Source of the DNA: Nepenthes gracilis | Lineage: Eukaryota; Streptophyta; Magnoliopsida; Caryophyllales; Nepenthaceae | Direction of reading: 5' to 3' | NCBI GenBank assembly: GCA_033239525.1 | Contig: BSYO01000005.1 | Span: 26,319,341-26,383,340, forward strand | Length of the DNA stretch: 64,000 bases | Shown here: positions 22,001-32,945 of the stretch, piece after piece | How positions within the stretch are numbered: position 1 is the stretch's first letter | How the letters are laid out: every line of letters starts with the position of its first letter | Position numbers and translations under genes: made by a program | Notes under the pieces: generated by a model | Databases searched by the model: none | Told to the model about the DNA's origin: nothing | Seen by the model: only the letters and a program-made list of their open reading frames with translations

Positions 22001-23337
22001 CTGCAATTTCTCTTGCTCTAAAGAAAGCTAAAACAACTATATGACAAGCTTGAATACAACATAGCTAAAAAAGGCCAATGGCTTTGACAGATACCATAGA
22101 AAAAAGGAAAGACTGATTACTCTTGGTGGTCTTCCTGCCTGCTGGTGCAGGCATTTCTTCTAATGACATACTTCTAATGCTAGGAGAAAGACAAAGATCA
22201 AGCCTTCTCTTATGTAAGATATACCATAACCTGCCTATAATGGATTGAACTATAGATAAGCACAAATTCAATTTGACCCACTAAAAAATCAGCCATGAAG
22301 CAGCATCTAAAAACCAAGGGAATATTAATGAGCTTGAGTCCCTTTAGAATATCCCAAATTCGAAAGATACTTCCTTCAGTCAACCAGAAAACCAAGTCCC
22401 ACAAGGTCATAAATAAACAAATTGGATGTGAAGGGTCTAGGAAGAGCCATGTATGTTGAATGGTGCTCAATATCAAACAAGTACATAACAGAGCCTTCTG
22501 CCCCATATCAAGGGTTAGCTACATAAATCAGGTTGGGCAGCAGACACAGACTAAAATGTCAAGCTGCTAATTTAAATCAGTAGGTACGACACTTCCATTC
22601 ACAGTGGCGCCTCATTAGCATATAATATTCTTCCCTTGATAAGTTGATACTTGAGATTTAAATTACTTAACTTGCCACTTGGTACCACGTGTTCATTTGT
22701 GATTTTAGTATCTTACTTTGATGATAGATACTCAGCCACGCATATGTAAGTTTGACCATGTAGCCTTCCAACTAAAGTCACTCTCCATAGCAAAAGTTCA
22801 AGTACATTATTGCAGAGGCTTTAACAAAATTTAACCTTGGAATAAGGCACCTGGATCTCATATTTCTTTTCATCTTTTTTAATATAGAGCTCAACATTTT
22901 CCAGGCAATTCATAAGCAAAAACAAAGTAATACATTAAGATTATTCCAAAAAACTAGACAAATCAAATTGCATTTAGTAAAACGTGAAGGTGCTTTGATG
23001 CTTCTACGGAGCCACACCAATTGCAGAAAAGCAAAATATCATCATGTAAATCCAACTGTATTAACAGACGCCGGCAAAAATCAAAACCTCAAAATTGCAG
23101 AAACCAAATATATCAGATACAAGTTTCACCAAATCCAAACCCTAAAATCCTAATATAGTTCCGCCGAAATTTAAGCTTTCCTCCCAATATTTAAACCGAA
23201 TGATGAAAGAGGCAGCTAAAAAAACACAACACTATGAACATAGGAGACCGATCGAGAAAAAAAAGGATAAAATAACGGCAAAAAATCCAGCAGAAGAGAC
23301 AAGAATTCGCAGAAGCTCAAAGCACCGACCTTGACAT
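6865..23337 (-). CDS. ADCK2: ADCK2-like ABC1/UbiB atypical kinase, five coding exons
   Basis: Coding exons on the minus strand are 23337-23330, 19226-17885, 17435-17166, 15890-15735 and 6984-6865. They total 1,896 nt and give 631 aa with all junctions in frame; human ADCK2 is about the same length. The start exon supplies only ATG TCA AG, and splicing yields '[12 protein letters not shown]'. Hallmarks: a hydrophobic segment at about 173-203; KxGQ motif '[16 protein letters not shown]' (K234-Q237), which is ADCK2-like; '[11 protein letters not shown]' at 292-302 in place of a normal P-loop; 'VAVK' with K323; 'HADMHPGN' at 456-463; 'IDVG' at 488-491. The family acts in mitochondria or plastids, often in ubiquinone or lipid homeostasis; the basic N terminus suggests a mitochondrial precursor (inference). 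The last intron is 8,750 nt and holds a Gypsy element; the terminal residues '[13 protein letters not shown]' onward come from an exon beyond it. Confidence 0.93.
7008..7967. other. Intron 4 sequence 3' of the Gypsy insertion (gene sense)
   Basis: This is the part of ABC1K intron 4 between the retroelement and the terminal exon. It has moderate base composition and no convincing coding frame or repeat. Confidence 0.6.
7968..8418 (+). repeat. 5' LTR of the Gypsy element
   Basis: 451 bp, beginning TGATG and ending CATCA, a 5-bp inverted terminus. It is AT-rich with a T-rich first half and a CT-rich end. It aligns along its length with 14792-15271. Confidence 0.88.
8422..8431 (+). other. Primer binding site, tRNA-iMet type
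   Basis: 'TGGTATCAGA' lies 3 nt after the 5' LTR. This is the usual complement of the initiator-Met tRNA 3' end in plant LTR elements and fixes the LTR boundary. Confidence 0.85.
8432..9977 (+). other. Long untranslated leader of the Gypsy element
   Basis: The leader is 1.5 kb with strong strand asymmetry. Poly-A and GA-rich tracts (8615-8750, 9065-9100, 9400-9480) alternate with CT-rich tracts (9120-9300). Proline/serine-rich open frames at 8518-8970 and 9116-9316 follow from this composition and are probably not genes. Possible splice donors occur ('CAG/GTAAAG' near 9368; 'CAG/GTGTGT' near 9664), so a leader intron is conceivable. Confidence 0.6.
9481..9605 (+). repeat. 46-bp tandem repeat x3 in the Gypsy leader
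   Basis: Units start at about 9481, 9527 and 9572. Each carries 'agcagattttcatccaat' followed by an A-run and differs by only a few bases. The first two end in a 12-15 base A-run; the third ends in 'ctcaaac'. Confidence 0.85.
9978..11150 (+). pseudogene. Gypsy gag, disrupted
   Basis: The ATG at 9978 opens a coiled-coil-like N terminus ('[17 protein letters not shown]'). The conserved retrotransposon gag core follows at 10338-10780 ('[19 protein letters not shown]', '[10 protein letters not shown]', 'KKYLPRSY'). A CCHC zinc knuckle '[14 protein letters not shown]' lies at 10914-10955. In-frame stops fall at about 10239 (TAA), 10311 (TAA) and 10905 (TAA), so no full Gag can be made. Confidence 0.88.
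11151..14743 (+). pseudogene. Gypsy pol: protease, RT, RNase H, integrase, chromodomain-like end
   Basis: Protease shows 'VDSGSC' (DSG at 11259-11267). Reverse transcriptase shows '[15 protein letters not shown]' and the catalytic 'YFDD' at 12304-12315. RNase H shows 'ECDASGAG' near 12745 and 'DNQVADALS' near 13050. Integrase has a zinc-binding region with 'CRTCQLAKH' near 13413 and the core 'MDFVLGLP' at 13503 and 'VSDQDVRF'. Near 14494 'FLIRWVGR' followed by 'NAWI' looks like a degenerate chromodomain. Stops occur at about 11352, 11901, 12168, 12496, 12805, 12891 and 13487, with frameshifts near 12013 and 13730 and in the 14.1-kb region. Several stops sit where the family usually has Trp, which fits G-to-A decay. 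Confidence 0.9.
14792..15271 (+). repeat. 3' LTR of the Gypsy element
   Basis: 480 bp, preceded by a short purine tract 'cgggaagaa'. The first bases are TTATACGG where the 5' LTR has TGATGCGG. It ends CATCA. It is longer than the 5' LTR mainly because of a local duplication of a CT-rich segment at about 15195-15235. Confidence 0.88.
15272..15734. other. Intron 4 sequence 5' of the Gypsy insertion (gene sense)
   Basis: This is the remaining part of ABC1K intron 4, between the donor of exon 4 (GTAATT at 15734) and the retroelement. I see no repeat or coding signal in it. Confidence 0.6.
16241..16755. repeat. Tandem duplication, about 259-bp unit x2, in ABC1K intron 3
   Basis: Block 16241-16489 ('ccttacccttacaccgaggc' onward) repeats at 16500-16755 ('ccttacccttgaatctaggc' onward). 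Shared landmarks include 'accaaattttcat' and 'tagtaattaatttc' / 'tagtagttaatttc'. Copies differ at perhaps one base in six. Both lie inside the intron between exons 3 and 4. Confidence 0.78.
16923..16940. repeat. (AC)9 microsatellite
   Basis: An uninterrupted AC run in ABC1K intron 3. Confidence 0.9.
19505..19720. repeat. Diverged direct duplication, about 136-bp period, in ABC1K intron 1
   Basis: 'acaaaattcaatcat' and 'gcaatagaagtaaaac' recur in the same order about 136 bp apart (from 19515 and 19651). Intervening text is less similar. Confidence 0.6.
20521..20840. repeat. Tandem duplication, 162-bp unit x2, in ABC1K intron 1
   Basis: The segment beginning 'acttatttcacaaaactaac' at 20521 repeats from 20683 with only about a dozen differences and ends at 'gaccaaattca'. 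It is the youngest-looking of the tandem pairs in the window. Confidence 0.92.
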
Positions 23338-23470
23338 TGGCGACGAAAATTTCGACGACTAACACAAACTAATGTTCGGCGGTTGTCAGTAGCTTTTCCC
23401 GATAGCATTTTCTCGTGTTAGGGTCTCTAAGAGCTCACTTGCATCGCCTCCGGCGATGTTCCTCCGCAGC
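23338..23470 (-). promoter_or_regulatory. ABC1K 5' leader with two upstream ORFs
   Basis: Upstream of the inferred start ATG (23337-23335) are two out-of-frame ATGs on the minus strand. One (23444-23442) opens a five-codon ORF ending TAG at 23427. The other (23408-23406) runs 26 codons to the end of exon 1 and overlaps the main start, ending at a TGA just after the splice. If the transcript begins upstream of 23444, both would be scanned first and could reduce translation. The transcription start is not visible. Confidence 0.5.
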
Positions 23471-25744
23471 CCGACGGCAGAGAGGAGACAAGGAGCGAGA
23501 GGGACGGAAGCGATGATGGACTTTGGGTTTCTGAGTTCTCAACGATATAGCGTGGGCCTTACGAAGGAGTTCACGAGCACAACACCGACTGCCTTCGGCC
23601 TGGTAATACATATTGAATGGTGTTTAAAATTGCCATGTCGATCGCCTTCTTTATGGTTTACGCTTTTTACCCAGCCGTACAAATCTTTGCTTGCAGAATA
23701 TAAGAAAACTCTAAATATATTTATTTATTTTTTCTTTTTTTTTTAATTTTATCTTAGTACTTAATTTATTTATAATGAAAAGTTATACCAAACTAATCAC
23801 ATTTTAAATGATATTATAATATGCGCACGATATCAAATGTTTTTCATAAATATGAAAAAACTAAAAATTAAATATCTATTTTAGAGTTTTTATATGATAT
23901 TATATCACATGAATTTTTTTTTTTCTTGTGCTAGTATGAAATTTGTATTAATATAAGGTTAATAAAAAAAATAAACTTAAACAATGATTCAGAAAATATA
24001 AATTTTGGGAACAATTTTTTATTGCTTTTGAAAAAGGAGCTATAAAATATAAACGGGCACATGAATTTTATTATATATATTTTTGATACCCTATAAACAT
24101 GAATATTAGGAATTATAAAGATAATAAGTTGATTATATTTGCAAAAAATAACCATTTGCTGCTAAAAAATCAATTCGGCTATATACATAGTCAAAATGAC
24201 GATGCAACACTCAAAAGATGAGAGTCTAGATGAAACAAGTGGGACATTCAAATAAAAGGACCAAAAGTGATTTCCATTTAATCTAGTGATAGCCTTAATC
24301 TCATTTGCTAGACTTACAGAATCGAAACACGATAAAAATGTATTCTCAGCTTGGTTGGGTTTGAGCCCAAACGAGATAAGAAAAAAACTATAAGATACTA
24401 TACCAGTATTCCTATTATGGATCTACCTCCTCTAGTAGAGGTTGTAACTCGGTTGTGTCGTCCGTGGCACAGTACGACTTAATTCATAGTAAACAGTATA
24501 AGATCTTATCTATTACAACAAATTACCTTGATCTATGACAGACCGCATGCTAGCTTGCCTGGGTACAAATCATGCCGTACTTGATATGGCCTATTATTTA
24601 ATTTTTTTTTTAAACTACAATAATCGTATGAAATTATAGTTAAGCATATTAGCACCATCAAACGTCAATTCTCCATGTAGTACTTGTTATTGGTGTTATT
24701 CTTGTTTCTTCATACATCAAATTAAATCTCCAATATTTCTTAAGTTGTAATAACTATAATCATTTTTATATATTTTACAAATAATTTTTTGTTTACCTTC
24801 ATGTATTATTAAGTTGAATGGATCACAAATTCTACTTTCATATTTTCTTTGAGATGGACCGAATGTAATACTTTGTGCTTATAATTGATCATTGTGAAAT
24901 TTTTTTGGCCATAACAACAATATACTAAGTAATTAAATAAAAAATGTTAAAAAAAATAATTAAAAAAAATAAAATATGAAAGATAAATTAGATCACAAAT
25001 AATGTAAATCATAAGAGAAATTATGCAGTAATGAGAAGAGATTTATAGGAAATAAATTTAACTTAAGGGGAAAAAAATACTAAAATTTGCTCGTTTTAAT
25101 CTATTGCATTGCATTGCAACAGTTGAATTCTACAATTTTAGTTTAGCACATAGCAACATTAGTAGTAGCAATGGTATAGTAAAAAGTTAAACAAATATAT
25201 ATTTTTATACTAATAGCAATGGTGAAATCTCTCAATCCCACTGGTAAATATAATATTATTGAAGTTAGCTTTTAATGCCAAAGATTAAAATAGTTGATAG
25301 AAGAATGAGTAGGATAATGTCAAAGGTAATAAAATTGTACATTTTTTTAAGGATTGGTTAGATATGAAAAACCATATAATAAATCCGATCATCTTGAATT
25401 CTAATATAGAGAATAACTCCAAAAGCGATGATAATGATACATGTAAACATATAAATAAAGAATAAAAATAAGTTAGTTATTATTATTATTATTATTATAT
25501 ATATTACTTTTACAAAATTAAATATTAAAAATATTTAATAAAATAAATGAAATATAATATATTTTTTATAATACTAAGTGTAATTTTATTTTTATATTTA
25601 TTTTTATTTTTTTATTATAATTGTGTCTAAATTGATATAACCTAGAGGCATACCCAACGTAGTACAAATGGGCCATGCGCCATGCTACGGTAAGACATTT
25701 TTATCTTGTGCCGTGCTAAAACGACATATTTATATGCCAATATC
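23471..25744. other. Spacer upstream of ABC1K
   Basis: The first 150-200 bases are GC-richer and probably include the ABC1K core promoter. The rest is AT-rich with no recognisable gene. An (ATT)n tract lies near 25478. Confidence 0.55.
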
Positions 25745-26880
25745 TTATTTAGCACCACTATCCTCCAAAGAAAAAAAAAGTAAGTCATCCACAAAATTTG
25801 ACAACATCATTTGAGTTTTCATATATTTCCAATGGTAAGAAAAATCGAGATTGAGCTCAATGCAGTGAAAGTATGAACCTCCATACAAAGCATGAATAGA
25901 TAAGGCAAGAGAGGGATGCCTTGACAAAAGCCTTTATAACCCTTGAAATAAATGATGGCTTCGCCATTGATAGAGACAGGGCATGAAGGAATAGTGATGT
26001 ATTATCCGATCCACTCTACAAACTGTTAGGAAACTCATAAAATCTAGAGTGCCTGAAATAAACTCCTATTACACTGAGTTTTAGGCCTTCATAATTTTGA
26101 CTTTTGAGTGTATACCTTGGTAGTCCCTTTGTTAAAGTAATTTTTATAAAAAAATTCTTGTGTCGAAATAATTTATCCCTAATATGTCTTCTTCTTATAA
26201 ACACAATTTGGCAACCATCAACTAAGGCGAGATCACAACTTCGATGTGTTTTACAATAATCTTTGAGATGATATTGTAGAGAACGTTGCAGTATACAAAT
26301 AGCTTGAATTCCGATGCTTTTCTAGGGATCACCAATTAGGAATGAGGCGCATAAGGGTAAAGTTGATCTTTTTGAGAAGCCAACCGTGTTTGCAGAAATC
26401 AATCACAATTTTTGAGATAAGAGGCACAAAAGTATCATAAATCTCTTTATAAAATATTGCAGAAAACTCATCTAGCATAGAGGATTTAGAGTCTCCGAAT
26501 CTAAGAATGATTTCATGGATGTCTTTCAGGCACAGGGATGGTATTCAATGATAAGAGGAGGTATAATTAATAATTTTCGTAATAAAAAATGTTGTAACAT
26601 TTCCTTATCAAAGTTATATACGGTCATAGACTCATCGAACAACTCCTAAAAATACGAAAGGATTTCTTCCTGGATCTCCAATGGCGAGCCAATGAGATTA
26701 CCATCAAATTTGGTGAGAGATTTGATATGATTTTTACTGTTACAATTTTCATAGACTTAAAAACAAAAACTTTATACATTTATCTTCTTTAAATAACTAT
26801 TGAATCTTAGCTTTCTGGCAAAAAAAGCTCTGAATCTCCTATTGTCGTGATCAATGGCCCTATGCTGCGTTTTGATCCAG
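25745..26880 (-). mobile_element. L1-type LINE fragment, reverse transcriptase region, decayed
   Basis: Minus-strand frames follow the order of a plant L1 ORF2. Toward the 5' side 'FDGNLIGSPLEIQEEILSYF' (a stretch before RT); then 'RFGDSKSSMLDEFSAIFY' and 'CKHGWLLKKINFTLMRLIPN'; then 'CQGIPLLPYLFMLCMEV' and a degraded active-site region near 'VDDLLFFS' at 25770-25800. Frames switch and stops are frequent. Endonuclease and 3' end are not recognisable here. Confidence 0.77.
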
Positions 26881-28490
26881 CATCAATTAGAAACTATGAT
26901 GTATGTAATATCTTTGTCTTTTATTTATTTATTTTTTGTATATTTTGGATTAAAATTCAACTGATGAAGTTTATTTTTTGTTTAAAAATAAAAAATTACA
27001 AAGATGTATTTTTTATTGCTATTCTTTTAGTTTGAAAAATTAAATATTTAATTGAAAAATAATAATAAATTATTTATATATTTTATAAAAATTAAATATT
27101 AAATCTTCTTCTGACTAGGGCTAAGGAGGCAGCACTAATATAATAATTAAGATTAAATTATAAAAATTAAATAATTTAGATTAAAATATTAAAAATATAA
27201 TATAAAATTTTTAATTTATCTGGTTCGATTTTAATTATTGAGTTCAACTAAAATCGTTATTATGGGTGTAAATTAACCAACCAAATCGTCTGGCTTCGAT
27301 CGGCCTCCCTCATTCCCCTTTTAACCTCATTCCCGGCGATATTCCCTCTCTCACTCTACCAAACATCTCACGCCTCCATCGATCGGCCAAAATCCGACCT
27401 TCTTTCACTCTCGTTCCCGATCGCGCGCCTCCATCGATTGGCCGAAGGCACGCTCTCACTTTCATTCCAATCACATGCGGCTTCTGCTTTCTTGAACCTA
27501 AGAAATTGGTACTTATAATCCTGCTGTTCCTCTCTTTCTCTATGTGTTTTCTGCTGTTCTTTTTGGTTGTTTGCTTGAATTGCTCGGTTCAAATTCAAGT
27601 GAAGTATCGTTTCGGATTGAAAGGACGGAAAATTACTGAGAATAAAGCTACACGACTCTTATGGAAATTGGATTATTTTTGTAGAAAATTTTTTTTTAAA
27701 CCTTTCTAACTCCTTTTTTGGGTATGACTGTGGATAAATTGTTGATAATAAGTCCAAATAATTTCATTGTTTATTATTTTGACTTCGTCTTCCTTTTTAT
27801 TTTATCTTTCATACTCATATCTGGATCAAGTTTATTCTTGTTTTTGTTTGTTTTGTGACATTAGGTTTGTAAATAATTCAAAAAATGGGAAATAATATTT
27901 ACTTATTTATGATTCTAATAACAGTGGAAACATTAGGATCAGCTGAATTATCGACGATGACTCAGTTTTAGATATAGAATATAATCAAATAAAAAAATAA
28001 ATCACCTTTTACTACCACGTGCGCTAAGTTTTGAACAATTGAAGAGAAAATAAAAGCCCATAGAATTCACTTCTTTTCTCGTCTTTCACACGCCTCAACT
28101 CTCATTCTCTGTCTTTCATGATGTTAACTCATGCTTCTTATCCTCCATGGACTCTTACAACAGTTTTTAATGTTGGACAACAGAGAAGGGAGACGATGGT
28201 TCATCAGTGAGGGGTTACTCATCATTTAGAATGAGTGGATTCTCTTTTATTCCTCAATTACTAACTGCCACGCACATATCTTTCTACCAGTAGAGTAACC
28301 TCTTTTTATCTCTAGAGAATGTGAGGTGTAGGCTATCAGGGAAACTTCTCATAAGTTCAAATAAGTTGTAGGAAGATGGAGAGAGAGGGAGTGGAGAACA
28401 TGGGTTTAACCAACCAAAATTGACTACTCTTTTCTTTGGCCATGAGTTGGGTCAGGCAGCCCCATCATGGCCGGAGCCAATACAACCAAG
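26881..28490. other. Spacer; GC-richer patch at 27290-27480
   Basis: The patch repeats a phrase 'gcctccatcgatcggcc' / 'gcctccatcgattggcc' about 63 bp apart, next to CT-rich text, and could be an old leader or promoter. I see no supported coding exon. The rest is AT-rich. Confidence 0.45.
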
Positions 28491-30599
28491 AAGTCTAACA
28501 TCTCCCACTTGCTTACAAAGGCCTTAAACATGATCTCCACTGAGATAAAATATTTCTCTTTCGTTTCCATTCAAAATCATTCATACAATAAATGGGTCGT
28601 ATGACCATTGAGCATACTTGCACTGCAGGAGCTCAATGCTATGCATTTGTTAGGAAAATATAGCGGGCTCAACTCTAAAACAAAAACAAACAAAAATATA
28701 GATCTCGCAGTGGCCCAAGCATAATTTTGTTACATCATGTTTAAGTTTCTCTAATCCTTGATAAATTTATCCCATGTGAAAGAGCACGCTTAACCTTATT
28801 TCACTATATTTGTATTCACAATTATGTCTTTAACCTCTCTTAAGTTGTAACATAATTCTCCATACAAGTATGGACATAAAACAAAAATATTGTCTTCCTT
28901 TCCAAGTTGAATCATTTAATTCCAATCCAATTGTTTTCCTAGACATGCCCTGCAAAATTAAATCTCATGTAGTCATGGGTGACAGTTTAAAGTAACAAAT
29001 ATTGAACTGAAACCTCGAGAAACATTTAAAAGTCACAAATGGTATTAATATAGGTTATTAATTGATCTCAAGAGTGTCACACTATGAGAAAGTAGGGATC
29101 CATTCACTCATATTTTCGTATAGATTGTCTAGCACACATGGTATGAAACACGTGTTATAGTGTTATACTCCCTCATAGAGTATATGCCATTTTTCATAAA
29201 ATAACACTATATAGATTTTTGATCAGATACATCTATTGTCTAATCTGAGCTCCCTCCATCCATACTTATATCAAAATTGGCTAGGGACTCAAATATGGCT
29301 TTCAAACAAGTAGGATGGTGGGAAAATCCATCTTGATCACAATAAAAAAAATATATAAAGAAATATAGTGACTTATCTTGGTCATCTATCAAGACGATAT
29401 ATGTTTTAAATTGATTGTATATTCATTTTAAGATCATTACATATTTAAATATTTCTCATCTCTACACGCTTTCAAGTGTCAAATGCGATTGTCTATGTAA
29501 GAGGGTTAATTTTAAGCCTACCAAACATACATTTTTGTGATACATGAGTTCAAAACATCACAACTATGTGTGTGTACTCATATCACCACATATATCATAT
29601 ACTAATTCGATGACCATAACATAATCTATACAAATGAACCATAAATGCACATAGCATTTGTTGATTATATATGATTCTATTTATAGTCTATGCTTACCAA
29701 AGATTGGCATTTCTAAGAAAACCTTTGTAACTTGACATCCATTATAAGGGCATCAAAAAATGATATTTTTCGTAGACATAAATCAGATAAATATTTCTTT
29801 TCTATAACAATTCTTACAAAATTATAATTAGAATTCATAAGTTTGGTTTAACAATGATATTTTGGGGTATATACAATAGGCTTCACAAGCCTTTTATATC
29901 AATAAAAATATTATTAATTATCATCCCATATTATCACTCAAAATTCCTATAATAAAAAAAATCTCTTTAACCAAATGACATTCCGAATTGCAACCAAGCG
30001 TGTCACAAATTTAGCTATTAATGATAACAAATTAACAAATATTTGTTTCTTGCTACTCTTAGATATTGTGCCAATATCATGCAAGATTATATAAATAAAA
30101 TTAATTTTCTGTCATCAAAATTTACTCGTAAATAATAACCACATGTTTTTTTATTCTCAAATCTGTTTTTTAGTAACAAATGGAGTAATCTGCAGTACTT
30201 CTTATATACTACTAATATATGGTTAGATATTCAATATTTCACTATATGATTTGATTTGGTAACAAATTATCAATCCCATAGATAAAATAAATACCGGAGT
30301 AGGTATACATTAATTTATACACTAAGCTTCCACTAACACTAAGACATGGATCTTTTGACATATCTTCTTACTTATCTTAGGTCAGGACTCACATCATGGT
30401 CTAGAACATCGTCCTTTGTAAAAGAAACACAATATTATTTCGGTTTGCATTCCTTATCAATAAATCATTCAATAGTATACATTGTTCTTGCAATAAAAAC
30501 AATAAGCTTTTTTGACTTATTTCTATTAATTTTAACTCCAATAATAAAATTCACTTGGCAATATCTTTTAATTCAAAATTAAAGGACAACCACTTCTTA
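28491..30599. other. Spacer, probably old transposon sequence
   Basis: The text has the even composition of decayed repeats, and copia-like code lies just to the right. No domain, LTR boundary or gene can be supported. Confidence 0.35.
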
Positions 30600-31000
30600 A
30601 TGGTTATAAAGAGGTTCTAAATCATTCCCAACCAAACTAATGCAAACATAATGAATGAAAAACACAGTCTCTTTACCAAAATAATATCCTCTATGGGTAA
30701 ATACTTTGGCCATAAGTTGATTTTATATCCAATGGATCTATTTGTCTCTTGCTTTCTCTTAAGAACTCATTTGTTCTCAATAGTTTTTTGCTCAGGCATA
30801 ATATCAACCAATTTCCACACTTTGTTTAGATCTCATAGACTCTATTTCTTATTCTGTTGCAATTTCCATCCTTCATTTGTAGGCCATGATAGTGCCTAGA
30901 TAATAAACGTTGGCTCTTCATCATGTGAAGTGCTATGATGATAAATCATTTTCAATTGTACACTGATGATGAAGGATGTGCTTCCAAGCACTTTTTTGTA
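30600..31000 (-). pseudogene. Ty1/copia reverse transcriptase fragment
   Basis: One minus-strand frame reads 'NKVWKLVDIMPEQKTIENK', a stop, then 'VLKRKQETNRSIGYKINLWP'. This is the start of copia RT, where the family has a Trp-x-Leu-Val-x-x-Pro motif followed by a lysine/arginine-rich 'WVFKRK'-type motif. Stops lie within it. No LTRs were identified for this fragment. Confidence 0.6.
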
Positions 31001-32401
31001 ATAAAGATTCTAATAGAGTGTCCTCACATAATAGCGATTTATTGTCACTTGGCCCAAAAATATAAGACAATTCTTGTTTATTTATTTTTTAATATGCCAA
31101 GAATTATCACTTGAGAATCCATAAAAATATATATAAGGACACATTCTTATATATTTCACCCCTGGAAAAACATTTTCAAAAAATGTAACATATTGTGATT
31201 CAATATGAGTAACACTTCGATAAATGTGTTCATGAATGAACATTTATAGTAGACCACCAAAGTCGTAAATACCATAGACCATGTTTTCTAGCTGTCCATA
31301 AGTCACTTATTAGGCCACCCCCTCCCTAAGGACACAACAGTGCTAAATCAAAGAGAAATCAAGCTTACTCTTTGAGCTAAAAATATATTCCAGCATTAAT
31401 CCTTAGATGAGAAGGAATTGTCGATTGCAAACTTCACCGCTTGTAGGTTATGGTCTTATTTATTATTATATACTCTTCATCAATTATTTGCCTTATTTAC
31501 TTACGAATTCTTTGGTGTTTCTAGATTTTGCTTCCAATATTGGTCAATGAGATGCAGCCAATGCAGTTAGAATCTCCAATTATAAGTGAAGTTGTGACTT
31601 CTGGGAAAGTTTTGCCATATTGCATGTGTATATGACATTTTAGACCTACAATTTATGGAAATGGTAGAAATGGTGTTTTATGGTTCCTTAGATTCTCAGA
31701 TTGCGAGTAAACTTTCTTGTGTTGCATGCAACCAATGGTGGAAAAAACCACACACATTCAAAATGAAATTATGAGTTCTTATCAGAAGGAAGTTCTGATC
31801 GAGGGATGAGAGAGAAAGAAAGAAAGAAGAAACGTTTCAAAGTGTTTCTAAGAAGAAAGGTTGGAGCTGAAAAACTATTTGCTTGATTGCCAGAGTTGAG
31901 AAGGATATTTTGTTCTTGTTTGAACATTGAATATCTACATGTACGTTTATGGTGTGAATCAGATTGATTTGAGTAAAAAACAAACTGGAGCAAATGTTTT
32001 TTACCCTAAATTTAATCCTACAATTTAGTTAAGAGCCTATAATTAAGCTACTAATCCTGCAATCAAGCTATGTCTATTGAATCTGCACACAACTAATGTA
32101 TAGCTGTTTTAAAGGAAAGAATTACAATAATAATTACAAGAATAATTGATTTGCAACTCTATCTCAACCGCGTTCTTCACTTCTATTTCATCTAATTTTG
32201 CCCAGTGATTATTGATTTGCTTGACAACTAGAACCACTGCTCATTGGCCTGCCCCCCAAAACTATTTAGCTGCCAATCCAGAATAGTGTCATCCAAGAAC
32301 AGATAACATGATTTAACTGCAAAATTCGAGCTAAATGGTATCCATTTTACTATGGATGCTCACGGCAAGATTCCCTGAAATCTTATTTTTTTCAAATATG
32401 C
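31001..32401. other. Spacer
   Basis: No gene or clear repeat was found. A purine-rich patch (31805-31835) is present. Confidence 0.5.
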
Positions 32402-32838
32402 ATTAGAAGAACATAAACAATATAATCATAAAGCGTTTTTAAAAGACATCAAATATGGAAAACCCCAAAGTAACAAAATCAGAGAACAATCCACACCATA
32501 GATGTCATTACGTCAACCAAATCATCAATGGTGTCCTAAGCAAAGCATAATTCCAGTCTCTAATCTCTCAAAACTGCATACCTTATAAACATATAGCAAT
32601 CATCAATTATTGAATGTGCATTAGAAGAACTCCATATGTAATATAATCAAAAAGCGGTTCTCAAAGACATCATAGATGGAAAAACTTAAAAGTAATAAAA
32701 TCAGAAAATAATCCACACCATCAATGTCGTTACATCATCCAATTCATTATTAGTGTCCTAAGCAAAGCATAATTCCAGTCTCTAATCTCTCTCACAATTG
32801 CATACCTTTATAAACATATAACATTCAATTATCAATAA
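32402..32838. repeat. Tandem duplication, 218-bp unit x2
   Basis: The block starting 'attagaagaac' at 32402 repeats from 32620. Long identical stretches such as 'ctaagcaaagcataattcca' remain. It lies just downstream (gene sense) of the MFT coding region, separated by a 20-base A-run at 32878-32896. Confidence 0.88.
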
Positions 32839-32945
32839 ACTACTCCTGCTGATAAACAACAAACACAAGCACCCGCAAAAAAAAAAAAAAAAAAACTATT
32901 TTTATGTTACGGGACCTCCTGTGTCATCTCTATTGTATAGCATGT

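Larger units (their letters stand above)
19227..23329 (-). other. ABC1K intron 1 (4.1 kb)
   Basis: Donor GTCGGT at 23329 and acceptor CTGCAG ending at 19227 are inferred from the protein they produce. Apart from two internal tandem duplications (listed separately) I see no gene. A long first intron next to the start codon is common in plant genes and may carry regulatory sequence, but nothing specific stands out. Confidence 0.7.

Noticed and set aside
23456..23746. 96-codon plus-strand frame at the ABC1K 5' end
   Set aside because: Antisense to the leader and promoter, with a low-complexity end and no known domain.
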